NCBI GenBank assembly: GCA_030340625.1
Contig: JAOPHQ010003979.1
Location: 518,501 to 582,500, forward strand
Origin: Merluccius polli
Taxonomy: Eukaryota > Chordata > Actinopteri > Gadiformes > Merlucciidae
Reading direction: 5' to 3'
DNA length: 64,000 nt
Shown piece by piece: positions 1 to 11,993 of this stretch (positions are counted from its first letter, which is position 1; each line of letters begins with the position of its first letter). Made by a program: the position numbers and the translations under genes. The notes under the pieces were generated by a model, which made no database searches, was not told the origin of the DNA, and worked only from the letters and a program-made list of their open reading frames with translations.

Positions 1-60
1 GATTTTATAAAAAGGCAACTCGCATACAGAAACATTAAAGTTAGAGATTCAAAATTAGAT

Positions 61-141
61 TAACGCGATTAAAAAACATAACGCGCTAAACATGACTGTA
101 ATTAATTGATCGCAATTAACGCGATAATTTGACACCCCTAA
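61..141. mobile_element. Terminus of a hAT-like DNA transposon
   Basis: An AT-rich stretch with repeated AACGCGATTAA/ATCGCAATTAACGCG motifs ends in TTTGACACCCCTAA. This looks like a hAT terminal inverted repeat (AGGGGTGTCAAA when read inward). The matching end would lie left of the window, so this is one end only. It abuts and truncates the ZBED-like pseudogene to its right. The class assignment is from the motif alone. Confidence 0.45.
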
Positions 142-1479
142 TTTTAAGATTGACCTTCAACTTACCAAGGAGTCTCTGCTTTTCTTTGAGGACAGGCTTG
201 GCGAGGCTAGCTTTCCTAAGCCACACCACGATGGCTCGTATCCTTCCAGACCAGCTGGCGACAGTTTTCACTATGTAGAGCTTTTGGGCTGCTACATTCA
301 GCGTGTGTGCAAAACATCCCATCTTCATTATCTGCATCCTCTTTACTGCCACATACATGTTTGCAGCATTGTCAACTGTAATCGCAACCACTTTTGACTT
401 TACCCCAAAGTCATTTTTGCATCCATCTCCTCCGCTACAGCAGGCCCTGTCTGGGAGATGTAAACTGCACGTGTATGAAGGACTTTCTCCCTTAGCTCGG
501 CCTCCACTATGTAATGTACAGTGACCGTGAGGTAGTGGTCTTGTGCCACACTACTCCATCCATCAGTGGTCACTGCAACATGGTCAACTGCCCTGAGCTC
601 CTCCTTCACATTTTCCTTCTCAATGCTATACAAAGCTCGTATGAGTGTGTTAGAGAGAAGATCTCTGGAGGGCGGGGGGGGGGGAGTATTTTTGGTTCAG
701 GGTCCCTGTCATCTCCCTATTATTCTGAAAGACAATAGAAATAACTACCCTGCTTTGTCATTAGTAACTTAGCTTATTCTAGCACACACATAACTCATTT
801 ATGCAGTGTGATAATAAACCATGGGGCCTCCACCGTTGAGAAGGGCAACATCCCTTTAACAACGAACGCGGTCACTGCCCTGTGGCACTCAGTGACTCTC
901 TGGTGGGGTAACGACGTCTTCTGCGCCAGGGTGAATGGTGTAACCTCTATGGCTCTCACTGTGACATGTGACACGATTGCGGGTTGAGAGTGGGACAGGG
1001 TGACCTGTCAATGAAAGAAAAGAGTGTAAACAACACGACTCACAAGCTGATGATAATGATAACTCTAGTAAAAATGCTAAGCTCGTCAGCCAAGACAATG
1101 AAAAAAGCCCAGTTATCTCCAACAACTTATCCAACTAGCAAATTAATTACCTGAACATGCCAATGAGGATGAAGTTGTCGATGCTGCCTCACTAAAGGTT
1201 TCGGAGGGTTCAACTTCCTCTTCCGCTGGCTGTAGACGTGCTGCTAACGTTAGCTGCGGCTGCGGCGGGGGACTTGGCTTTCAGGCTATCAAATACGGTA
1301 CACTCGTCAGCTTTTAGAAATATCTTGTGTTTCCTCAGGTTAGACATGTTGCCATGGCCAGCTTTGCATTTCGCATCACAAATATTGCAGCGAGCGTTGT
1401 CTGCGTCAATTTGTGAAAAGTGTAACCACACTTGGCACTGCTTTCGGCTTGCCATTGTTGCCCGGATTGTGTTGAACAA
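116..1479 (-). pseudogene. hAT (ZBED-type) transposase remnant
   Basis: Three minus-strand segments together resemble a ZBED/hAT transposase. The first, about 1479-1210, encodes a BED zinc finger: an aromatic residue, CNIC, then a histidine pair in SNLRKHK. The second, 633-400, carries the TTDGWSS-type start of the RNase-H-like catalytic fold. The third, 391-116, carries VTVDNAANM followed by a GCFAHTLN motif, also typical of hAT transposases. The segments are in different frames. The spacer at 640-1200 has no recognisable transposase sequence and the C-terminal hATC dimerisation domain is absent, so this is a decayed, non-functional copy. Transposase identity is clear from the motifs; the exact subfamily is not determined. 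Confidence 0.7.
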
Positions 1480-1554
1480 GCTGCAGGGGTGACGTAGTCT
1501 CGCGTCGCGCTCATAGTCTCACGCTCTCTCTCTTTCTCTTTACTCTCTCACCCA

Positions 1555-1675
1555 GATGCACTCTCAGGTACCGAAATTTGGCACCGATTGATTCGATGTA
1601 GATAGGTACTCGGTAGTACCAACACAATTTGGTCGGTACCCTTAAAAGTACGGTTCGGTACCCAACCCTACTACC
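1555..1675. mobile_element. Probable hAT terminus with GGTACC-rich subterminal repeats
   Basis: Repeated GGTACCGAA/CGGTACCC motifs end in GGTACCCAACCCTA. Read on the minus strand this begins TAGGGTTGGGTACCG, a hAT-like end. It lies upstream of the BED finger of the minus-strand transposase remnant, so it may be that element's 5-prime end. No matching opposite end was found in the window. Confidence 0.4.
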
Positions 1676-1987
1676 AAGCATCTTATGCATAGAGACTCAT
1701 GGGCGGGGGGGGGGGGGGGGGGGGTATCAGAGTGGCTGTGGCCCCCCATGGCCACCGCATGGCAGCGCCACTGTCACCTCCCTGTCAAACAAACTTCCAT
1801 TTTGTACCATTTTAGTGGAGGTGTTTATCCGGCAATATTCTAAATATTCAGTATTAGTAGACTTACTTGCCAAATTTGCCAGACAATGTTGATTGCTTGT
1901 TATACAGCTGTGTAAGCTTACATTAAACACTTTAAGTATAAGGTTTTTTTTAAAAACAAAAACAAAAAAAAAGCAAAAAAACAAAAA

Positions 1988-1995
<8 letters not shown>

Positions 1996-2047
<52 letters not shown>
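1996..2047. repeat. (AT)n microsatellite
   Basis: About 50 bp of uninterrupted AT dinucleotides follow an A-rich tract. A G homopolymer of about 19 bp lies at 1704-1722. Confidence 0.95.
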
Positions 2048-2049
<2 letters not shown>

Positions 2050-2051
<2 letters not shown>

Positions 2052-2844
2052 ACACATTTTAAAGTAAGGACTAAGGTATTGATGTATTGCTGATGTTTCT
2101 TCCCCGTTTGACGAGATCTGTGAAGACATTGACTGTCCATCTAGCCATATTATTTTGGGATCATTGGTTGCTACCCATCGCTTTATTTCCTCACAATCCT
2201 CTACCCATGGTCTGAGATTGCGCCACGTACCTCGACTGCCCTTGGCCACTACACATGCGGAACGGAATGTGGGACGTCAAAGGGGAAAGGAGTCGGTCAG
2301 GCCCAACAATGCCAATCAACATCACTAAACAGTGATTCGGTGGTAGGTTTCGGCTTTGGCAAGAAAACGGAAAACGCGCTCCAGTACATCTTGCGGGAAA
2401 CCAAAATCCCGTCTCTATATTTCTACTCGCTGAATGCTCGGATCACCATAGTTTTCTGGCATGAATTGCATGTTATGAGACAGGATATCTGACCGTTCCC
2501 ATCCTTTGTGTTAGAACCTCCCATAATAACACTAAAATATGTTTAACATAACATTTATTTGTTTTATTTTAATTAGTAATATATATATAGTTTAACTTCT
2601 ACTTTGACTTATTTAGTTCCTCTAAATTCCCCCCTTTTTTCTTTTTTCCCCCAGTAAAACAGGTTACCTCGTTTGAACCGGGCTGGATCAGATATTACTG
2701 TGAACTAGCACTTTTGTAATACATAAACCTTACCCTATGACCAATTTTGATTATGTGAATTTTATTCAAGCTTAACTCGGCCCACCTTGTGTGTGTTCTC
2801 TGAAACACAAACAGTTAAACTAAATCTTGTTACTCCTCAGAAAG
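2050..2844. other. Unassigned intergenic sequence
   Basis: A short minus-strand open frame at about 2249-2050 is not recognised and merges into the AT repeat. No domain, RNA gene or clear transposon end was seen here up to the 8-bp direct repeat at 2845-2852 that starts the next element. Confidence 0.5.
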
Positions 2845-2869
2845 GAAAAAGCGGTAACCCTTCCTTTTA

Positions 2870-3330
2870 CAGTCCGGTAATTACCAGCTAATTACCTGGT
2901 AATAAGATGTATTTACTAAGTAATAACCAGGTAATTACCTTGTAATTACCACGTACTTACCAGGTAATTACCAAGTACTTACCAGGTAATTACCAAGTAT
3001 TTACATTACATATTTACCTGGTAACTACCACTTATTTACCTGGTAGTTACCTGATATTTACTTGGTAACTACCACTTATTTACCTGGTAGTTACCTGATA
3101 TTTACCTGGTAACTACCACTTATTTACCTGGTAGTTACCTGATATTTACCTGGTAAATACCACTTATTTACCTGGTAGTTACCTGATATTTACTTGGTAA
3201 CTACCACTTATTTACCTGGTAGTTACCTGATATTTACCTGGTAACTACCACTTATTTACCTGGTAGTTACCTGATATTTACCTGGTAAATACCACTTATT
3301 TACCTGGTAGTTACCTGATATTTCTATACT
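2870..3330. repeat. Left-arm minisatellite of TTACCTGGTA-type units
   Basis: Tandem units of roughly 30-60 bp combine TTACCTGGTAGTTACC, TGATATTTACC and TGGTAACTACCACTTA. The same array resumes at 4148-4270 beyond an insertion. Its inverted copies lie at 10860-11000 and 11996-12190 in the right arm. Most units are themselves near-palindromic (GGTAATTACC). Confidence 0.9.
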
Positions 3331-4148
3331 TTCTATACTTTCCCAAAGAGAAAACTTTTATATTCATTTTCTAAAGACCTTGACCCCTTTTGGCTTAAAT
3401 GTGGAATTTGACTTGAAATGCTTTCTATAACAAAATGTCACTCCCACAGGTCCGGGCCCTACTCTAGACCACCAGCTAGTTACAAGATGACACAATTTTT
3501 ATGACGGCCTCTAGAGGCCTGAGGTGCTACAACTAGTATATCTTGTTACTTTTCTGTCTGTTATCCTGTATGTAAACTCTTACTTGCACTTTTGCACATT
3601 TACACTGTTGCACATTTTTCTTTATCCAATGGGATCTTGTTTGTTGTATTGACAGTACATATATTTATATAGTTATTGTTAGGAAACTAATTGTAATGTG
3701 TTGGTAAATGATGAGTAGACTACTTTGATTATTTACACAAGATCTTGTATGTTACCTAACTTATTCAACATAGATGAACTACTGTAATTACTTTTTAAGT
3801 TTGTAAAACAATTTCACTTAACTTATTCAATGTGTATGAACTGAACTTTAGAAATTCGAAGTAATTGAAACTATGATGGATTGTGATTATGTAGATGCTT
3901 AAATATATGTAAGGTCATGGCGGCTAATTGATTACTAATTAGTATAGACCAATCACAAACAAGGGGTCACTACTTAAGGTGCGTTTCTTTACTGGTGTGT
4001 ATGAAACTTGACAAAGGCTTGCGCCGAAACGTTGACACAAAATAAATTGGCATCAAAAAAGAGTGTGCGGTCTCCTCTCCTAAATACTTTCAAGTTCTTT
4101 CCGTGACCAGCACCTCGAAGAAGCACAGGTGTGCGCTCCTCCAAGCAA
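3331..4148. mobile_element. Insertion in the left foldback arm, family unknown
   Basis: About 815 bp of non-repetitive sequence interrupts the TTACCTGGTA array and has no counterpart in the right arm, so it inserted after the palindrome formed. It contains an AATAAA-bearing stretch near 4040. The ends cannot be set exactly because the host sequence is repetitive, and no inverted ends were seen. A retroposon origin is possible but not shown. Confidence 0.5.
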
Positions 4149-5240
4149 TAGTTACCTGATATTTACCTGGTAAATACCACTTATTTACCTGGTAGTTACC
4201 TGATATTTACCTGGTAACTACCACTTATTTACCTGGTAGTTACCTGATATTTACCTGGTAAATACCAACAAGTTACCCAGTATTTACTAGATATATACTG
4301 AAAACTACCAGGTATTTATCCAGGAATTATAGATTATGTATTACCAATCAACCTGTGTAGTGACAGTGAGGGTAGTAATGACTCTGATATTTACCTGGTA
4401 ATTACCCAGTATTTACTTGATAACTTGCAACTATTTACTAAGTAATTACTTTCTAATTACCCAGTAGTTACAATGTACCCAATAACCCCCATGTATGTAT
4501 GCAGATATTAACTGGTATTTACCCAGTAATTACAAATGTGTACCACATATATTCCAAAACATTATCAGGTAAAACCCTGTGAATTACCCTGTAAGGAAGG
4601 TGGAACTGTACTGTAAAAGGAAGCGTGGTTTGTTTCAATTATATTACCATATACTTTCCTGGTAACTGTAGATTATGATCCTCTACCACCCATTAGGGTG
4701 TGTAGTTTTGAACATGGTATCTGGCAAAAACTCCCATACCTCCCTGATAATTATCGGGGTGATATCAGAGTTTTACAGAGTAGTTACCTGTAAGAAAGGT
4801 GGAACTGTACTGTAAAAGGAAGCGTGGTTTGTTTCAATGATATTACTGTAGCTCCAAAGTAGTACACACGAGGCCAGAGGTCTTTGTTAGAAAACAGGTT
4901 TATTTTCCAGGTCGAACCAACCCGTGAGAACTGGGTTTGAAGAGAAAAATAATTCAAATCAATAAATACAATTGACAATATGCAAATGTCCGTTTTTTCA
5001 GCAGCACAACAGGTGTTACATTTACACCAAAAACCACTACACACACCTCACATACAGTCCACAACTCAATATTAACTTGTACATTTACAAACTTAACTTA
5101 CATATACATATTCACCACTTTACGTCGTATGCAAATCCCCATCACGCACCAACCATGCAATGGAATGCAACACAATCGTTCACGTTCTTCATAGACGTAA
5201 ATAAAAGATAAACATGCCTCGTCCACTGCTAACTGCTTAA

Positions 5241-5813
5241 AGGTCTCATTCCGCGAGAAACAGTTTAATACTTGTTTTTGTTGAAATACTATAGGTCTCA
5301 CCGAGTTGCATGTGCGTGCTGCGCGTGAAAACGTTCTTCTACCCCCATTGCCTGTATTTGGCAATGAAAGAACAGAGAAAAAAACACTGAGAAAAATCAG
5401 CGGATGAGAAAAGCCCCACGGATTGACGTCAGTCCGTGAATTAGTATTCATGGCCTCGCCTCCGCTACCGCCCACCGAAAGTCAGGAAGTAGCAGGACTG
5501 TGCAACAGCACAGTCGCGATTCTCGACTCGTCTCGCACTATTGGAATATGGAGCGGAAAAATCCTCACTGCGCACTGGAGGTAGCGTCACAGTGCTGTTA
5601 GCCAACCAGAGGCGAGTTCATTAGCATGTCATGCATATTCATGATGAGAGGCGAGATCGTGTCGTTCGCCCCCCCCCCCACCTCCCCCACCAAACTAAAA
5701 CAGCATGAAACAGGCGCGGCAGAGCATTTTTTTTAACCAAAACCGGTACTGAGGGTATTTATTAACACTAGAGACCACCGCAAAATTAATGAAAAAACGA
5801 TGAGATGAGACCT
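5241..5813. mobile_element. Non-autonomous TTAA-target DNA transposon
   Basis: This 573-bp insertion in the left arm is flanked by TTAA at 5237-5240 and 5814-5817. Its ends are short inverted repeats (AGGTCTCAT). The right arm preserves the empty site with a single TTAA at about 8130-8133, which confirms the boundaries. TTAA duplication is typical of piggyBac and Kolobok elements. No transposase is encoded. Confidence 0.75.
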
Positions 5814-6020
5814 TTAAGGAGGGAATGTTCTTGTATGCTTCTTCCTTGTCCTTTATAGTTGTTCTACTTTAAGTGCCTTTAGGTTTTAACTTTAAATTAT
5901 AGCTTATAGAACGTGCTGCTTGACTTCTTTCGCGCTGTTTGGCTAGGTGCGTTGCTAAAAGGTGTGGTGTAGGAAACATATGCCGGCGGCAATTAGTTCC
6001 GCCCCAATGCCATTCTAAAC

Positions 6021-7929
6021 TAGCCTAGAACTCTAGACACCCCCTAGCGGCAGCAAATTTATTCGGCAGCTAGGTAGGTCTAGCACAGCTCCGTCCGCTT
6101 TTTGGTGCTGGTGTGACCGGGTGAGCCGTCCCCCTCCTGGTCACTGCATGATGCTGTGCCAGCCGTGCACAGGTTAATTGGGGGGCGGCGCTGCGTGCAT
6201 GAGTTAAAACAGGTGTGTTGGGCACTACTCTCCCTCTTGACTCCACACTGCAGTGCGTCTGTGTCGGTCGGCGTGCATGCCCATGTCTCCGCGTCGCAAT
6301 ATTAAGGTAGGCATCCCGTGTCAACTGCAACTGCCATGTGTGTTAGTTTTATCGGGCCCTGGGGTTTCATCCTCCCGCTCCGTTGTACAGTACTTGGAGT
6401 GACGGTGAGCCGGAGGGGGCGAGCAGTTCGGTGGGCGCGTGCTTGGGTGCAGTAGAGCTCAGAGGTAGGCTGCTCGTAATTGTCTGCTGCTGCAGTTTCC
6501 TCTCTGCACTAGTTGTGACGCTCTCTCTCTTTCTCGCTGTACAGCGGGACGCTGTAACCAGCGTCTCCCACTCTCCCACTAGTGCTGCACTTATCCATTT
6601 GGCGTCCTGGTGTGTTCCGGTCATTGGCCACCACGACGAGGTCCGCTGCTGTCCTGGTTCGCGAACCTGTCCTGGTTCGCGAAGCTGTCCTGGTTCGGGA
6701 ATAATCCGACCGAGAAGCTCGTACTGGCTCGGGTCGCTACATGTGGCCGCAGCTTCGGTCCGGTGTGGACACGATTCCAAACGAGTGGCTCGCCTGTCTT
6801 GGTTGTGTTTTATGTAATTGCTGCTCCTCACGCAGCAATATCAATTTTTAATAATATATTCTTTTGTTTGACTTTTGATTTGTATCTGGTCAGCCATTCA
6901 TTGGGTTAAATTAGGATTTCGTTCTTTTGTTAAGTTGTTTATACATAAATTTGTATTTGGTTTTTTTATATTTCTTTTTGTTAATAATTGTAATTGATTT
7001 CCCTTTCTTTTAACTGAGAGGTCCCAGAGGTCCCCACACTGTGCCTGATTGTAATTTGTGTTTTCTTGTTTTGTACCATAGGTGCTGGGTCCCAGCGAGC
7101 GGCAGCCCTTCCCTGGTGGTGGTGTTTGACACAGTTTTGTTGCAGTGCACTGGTGGTTTTAGTTTGCATTTATCCCCTTTTGAGTTTCCTGCCGCCGTGG
7201 TAAGCCCAGCCCTGATTGGTGTCTTTTGGTTTATTTTGCCAGTGTGGTGGTCCCATCTGGGTGCCCTTGTTCTCCCCCTGCATTACTTAGTTTTGTTATT
7301 TTAATAATTGTTAAATAAAATTTTATTCTTTTTGAAACCACGACCTCTGGACCTTGTGTGATTCCGGACCTGTGTTGGCCTTTAGAGGGCTATTTCCTGG
7401 GGTAGAGTCCCAGGTGGCGTTGTTACGAACCTACATCACACATACACACGCATACACCAAACACACTAACACCCGCTCGCGCCACACTGGAAACACCAAC
7501 GATGTCTGGTATGTCTGGCCAATCACAGCGTGAGGGGCGGAGTCGAAAGCCGGGCTACCTAATGACGACAGAAATGCGACGGTTCTGTGTTAGAGGTAAA
7601 CAATGGCTGCTGCTGGCGAACGGTTGTCTTTCCACTCGGCTTTGGCCGCGACTCTTCAAGACTTTAAGTTAACATTTTATTTGAGAAAAGAACAAAGAAC
7701 GGCACTGAAGTCTTTCCTCGAAAATAAATATTTATTCTGAGTTTTGATTAATTACGTAGTCAGAGCCGTCGCTCTGACTACGTCACCTTCTTCGTTGCTC
7801 TGATTGGTTGTAGCGCTATCCTATTGCGTGCAGAGGGAACTTGAAAGACAACCGTTTATCCCGCCCATACTGCCAATGGAGCTGAGCCAGACTTGCATCT
7901 TTCTGATGTGGGTCTGGCTTGCCAGGCTA
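6021..7929. mobile_element. TAGCC-ended DNA element at the centre of the palindrome
   Basis: The ends read TAGCCTAGAA and TAGCCTGGCA inward. The outer parts (6021-6110 and about 7490-7929) match, in reverse orientation, the 489-bp element at 20563-21051. That copy has a clean 9-bp duplication, but here the flanks are ATTCTAAAC on the left and its reverse complement on the right. A further stretch, about 6110-7490, is absent from the other copy and is a second-level insertion. The family is unknown. Confidence 0.6.
6110..7490. mobile_element. Insertion inside the TAGCC element, possibly a solo LTR
   Basis: Comparison with the copy at 20563-21051 shows about 1.4 kb of extra sequence. It begins TGTGACCGGG and contains three near-identical 18-bp units around CTGGTTCGCGAA at about 6652-6705. 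It also has an AATAAA signal near 7313 followed by GT/T-rich sequence. A TG start and internal polyadenylation signal would fit a solo LTR, but I could not define the right end or a target duplication. No long reading frame is recognised. Confidence 0.35.
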
Positions 7930-8436
7930 GTTTAGAATGGCATTGGGGCGGAACTAATTGCCGCCGGCATATGTTTCCTATACCACACCTTTTAGCAACG
8001 CACCTAGCCAAACAGCGCGAAAGAAGCAGCACGTTCTATAAGCTATAATTTAAAGTTAAAAGCTAAAGGCACTTAAAGTAGAACAACTATAAAGGACAAG
8101 GAAGAAGCATACAAGAAAATTCCCTCCTTAAGTAGTTGGCAGTGGACGAGGCATGTTTATCTTTTATTTACGTCTATGAAGAACGTGAACGATTGTGTTG
8201 CATTCCATTGCATAGTTGGTGCGTGATGGGGATTTGCATACGATGTAAAGTGGTTAATATGTATATGTAAGTTAAGTTTGTAAATGTACAAGTTAATATT
8301 GAGTTGTGGACTGTATGTGAGGTGTGTGTTGTGTAGTGGTTTTGGTGTAAATGTAACACCTGTTGTGCTGCTGAAAAACGGACATTTGCATATTGTCAAT
8401 TGTATTTATTGATTTGAATTATTTTTCTCTTTAAAC

Positions 8437-9305
8437 TAAGGTGACCAGATTTCTGAAATGAAAATCGGGGACATTTTCAATGTGCAGTGAAAAATCATTA
8501 AATATTATCATTATGAAATAAAAAACTGGGACAAGTACTTTTTCATGTATTTTAACCAGCTTTTATTACACAAAAGGTTGCAATCAAACAACATGACATC
8601 ACCAACCATCCATCCACTGAGGAAGACAAAAATATCAATATAAAAAAAAAAAGTTTCTACTCGCAACTGAATACTGAACTGATGGGTCACATTACTGTGA
8701 TCTCCTCATTCATCCACCTCAGGAGCCTGGGTAGAATAAGAGCAGAGGAGAACATGAGAACAACTGCAAGAACAGAGCCAATAGTAATAGTTTGTTTCTT
8801 AAAGAAATAACATCAGTTTTGGTGATATACTTATATAATTTAGTCATTGTGCTCTTTTTTTTATCTGCTCTATGTAATTGCGTATAACATTACGTTAGGT
8901 CTTCAGTTCAGATAAACAATCATACTTTAACGTTACATCACTTCACTCACACACACACACACACACGCACTCACACACACACACTCACAGCCAAGTCTTC
9001 TGCCAGTTACACAATAAATAAGTTCATACACAACATACCATTTATGGCGGCCGCTGGTCTCCTTTTCTGTCCTTTTTGCCGCCTCTAGATTGTGTTGTTG
9101 ACGCTGCTGCGTCTGTACGTCATAGGCTACGACGTCTTCTCTGGCGATGCATTAAATGGCTACCGTAATAACTCGTGTTTGAGTCTGCGCGCATTTTCCC
9201 CCCGTTCAGTGTCAATCGGGGACATTTTCGGGGACAGCTTTGACCAGGGACAGGTCACCCAAAACGGGGACTGTCCCTGGAAATCGGGGACATCTGATCA
9301 CCTTA
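8437..9305. mobile_element. Non-autonomous hAT element in the right foldback arm
   Basis: This 869-bp insertion has inverted ends TAAGGTGACCAGAT and ATCTGATCACCTTA. It is flanked by the 8-bp duplication CTTTAAAC at 8429-8436 and 9306-9313, as expected for hAT. The left arm (near 4930) preserves the uninterrupted site. A GGGGACATTTT motif lies near both ends. A CA-rich microsatellite sits at about 8943-8990. No transposase frame is present. Confidence 0.85.
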
Positions 9306-9361
9306 CTTTAAACCCAGTTCTCACGGGTTGGTTCCACCTGGAAAATAAACCTGTTTTCTAA

Positions 9362-10254
9362 CTGTACGTTCACACCAAAAGCGTCTTGCGCTGCAAAGAC
9401 GCTTTGGCGCTCAAAAAGATTCGCTGCGAATATTTTTGTTCGCTTTTGACGCTCAAGACGCTCAATGACGTACAATTAAATTATACAGACGCATTTAAAG
9501 GAGCCGTATGCTTTTAGACAGCCATATCAAAGAGTTAACTCCCACACACTTTGGCCATATATTGCAGAGACGGGTTTGCTTGTTTGATAAACGATAGTCG
9601 CACATCCCTCGTAACTACGCCGTGAAGGTGAACCCTCCCGGACTCCGCTATTAACATGAACCGCTCCGCCGGAGGAGCCGCACGTCCACACGCACCGGAC
9701 ACCACAATACAAACACACATGTTTTACATTTGATTGCTTTTAAATAAAGTTGTGTGCAGTTATACGGTAAATACGATTAAGTGTCCAATGTCTCCTACCT
9801 GGTCCAGAACCGCTTGGTCCATGCCGTTAATGGGCGGCCCGCTTCGTGCGTGTGTTTGTAAAAATGATTAAAGCTGATTATTACGGTATTGTCCTCTGAA
9901 ATAAAAAAGACTTGGATCGTACAACACCGGGTGCCCCGCCACAGCCGCGATTATCTTTTCCGTCGACATTTTACAGTAGGAACCAACAAAGTCCAGTAGG
10001 AACCAAAGTGCCGGTGTTCCCCGGGACCCACCCAAACGGAGAGCGTCTACATTCAGATTGGCTGTCAGTTTTTGCCGCTGAAACGCGTCATAGTCATTTG
10101 CATAAAGTTAAACTGTCTTCAACTTTTTTTTGACGCTCTGGACGCTCAACTTTTGACGCTGGAAGCGTTGGACGCTTTGGACGCTCTTGCCCATAGAAAG
10201 TGAATGACTTCCGGCGTCTTTGCAGCGCAAGACGCTTTTGGTGTGAACGTACAG
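9362..10254. mobile_element. Non-autonomous PIF/Harbinger element, copy 1
   Basis: This 893-bp insertion has long inverted ends starting CTGTACGTTCACACC. It is flanked by TAA at 9359-9361 and 10255-10257, the classical Harbinger 3-bp target. The opposite arm at about 4890 has the empty site with one TAA. It is homologous to the element at 26505-27406 (opposite orientation) and shares an internal block with 41629-41815. A short minus-strand frame inside resembles the start of a MADF DNA-binding domain, clearer in copy 2. Confidence 0.85.
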
Positions 10255-11000
10255 TAACAAAGACCTCTGGCCTCGTGTGTACTACTTGGGAGCTACAGTA
10301 ATATCATTGAATTAAACCACGCTTCCTTTTACAGTACATTTCCACCTTTCTTACAGGTAACTACTCTGTAAAACTCCGATATCACCCCGATAATTATCAG
10401 GGAGGTATGGGAGTTTTTGCCAGATACCATGTTCAAAACTACACACCCTAATGGGTGGTAGAGGATTATAATCTACAATTACCAGGAAAGTATATGGTAA
10501 TATAATTGAAACAAACCACGCTTCCTTTTACAGTACAGTTCCACCTTCCTTACAGGGTAATTCACAGGGTTTTACCTGATAATGTTTTGGAATATATGTG
10601 GTACACATTTGTAATTACTGGGTAAATACCAGTTAATATCTGCATACATACATGGGGGTTATTGGGTAAATTGTAACTACTGGGTAATTAGAAAGTAATT
10701 ACTTAGTAAATAGTTGCAAGTTATCAAGTAAATACTGGGTAATTACCAGGTAAATATCAGAGTCATTACTACCCTCACTGTCACTACACAGGTTGATTGG
10801 TAATACATAATCTATAATTCCTGGATAAATACCTGGTAGTTTTCAGTATATATCTAGTAAATACTGGGTAACTTGTTGGTATTTACCAGGTAAATATCAG
10901 GTAACTACCAGGTAAATAAGTGGTAGTTACCAGGTAAATATCAGGTAACTACCAGGTAAATAAGTGGTATTTACCAGGTAAATATCAGGTAACTACCAGG

Positions 11001-11993
11001 GGGGTATTGCACAAAAGTCGGATAGGATAATTGAGTAAGCGCGACTTGGACTATCCTGCTAGGCGGTATCCTGGCTTATTCGGTTGCACGCTTGCCAATC
11101 CAGGATAAATAGGCCCGGCTAAGTCACGTCAGGTGAAGCTAGAATAGACCTCGCGATCGCTCACAGAATCACCGATCGGAACATGGCGTTTCATACGTCA
11201 CGGCCGCTGAACAGCTCCTTATTGGATACCCGACCCAAGCCCGACGGGACCCGAGGGGACCCGACGGGACCCGACGGGACCCGACGGGCCGGGTCGGGTT
11301 CGGACTCGGTGACGTCTGTGCCAGAGCTATAGAGAAAACAATAGCTCTGGTCTGTGCGAGTTGACATTTTAAATGTAAACCAGCTTATTCTGCATGGTAG
11401 CCAATGGGCTGTTTCACATGTTGCAAAGGTTCGATTGTGTGATTAAAATACATTTTATACATAGGCTATGACATAAGCGTTGCGCTCATCTGTTTGTTGA
11501 CATTTCCAAATGCGCTGCAGTTGCGTAATAAAAGGCGGACTTTCATAAACACAAACGTAAATGTGTCATAGTATGAAAAAATATAGACTTTAACTGTGTT
11601 GGCCTGAGTAATAACACTTAATCAATATAAAAAAAACAGCCAACAGATTTAAATGAAATGAGAAATGACTATAGCCTATATGTAATATTTTAATTCGGGA
11701 TAATTAAAATGATGCAACATACTTAGAAAGACCATGGACATGCTGTAAAACACATTAATTCCTCACAGGATTGACGGTGTAAATACAGGTGAAGCACTAG
11801 GATTAATCTTAGCCTGGCTGTTAGCCTGGTCGGGAGCAGGCTAACTGTGGAGAATAAATCACCATGGTAACTTAAACGGGATAAGTGTGAGCTGCTTTCA
11901 TGCAACCGACTTGAGGCTAAAATGTAGCCAGGATACCTAAATCCGTAAACAAATCCCGGCTTAATCCCTTATCCTACTTTTGTGCAATACCCC
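11001..11993. mobile_element. DNA transposon with GGGGTATTGCAC inverted ends
   Basis: A 993-bp insertion in the right-arm minisatellite with inverted ends GGGGTATTGCACAAAAGT and its complement. The host sequence CCAGG occurs on both sides (10996-11000, 11994-11998), a probable 5-bp duplication, though G/C runs make the exact edge uncertain. It contains a short GACCCGACGG tandem array at about 11223-11290. No transposase was recognised and the superfamily is not assigned. Confidence 0.7.

Noticed and set aside
1893..2140. Lysine/isoleucine-tyrosine-rich frames
   Set aside because: They are translations of poly-A and (AT)n tracts.
2870..3330. CRISPR-like array of regularly repeated units
   Set aside because: Units are contiguous minisatellite repeats without unique spacers, in a vertebrate genome, and are mirrored in the opposite arm.
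9912..10133. 73-codon frame starting MDRTTPGAPPQP, also seen at 26856-26587
   Set aside because: It is antisense to the MADF-like remnant of the Harbinger element and has no recognisable domain.
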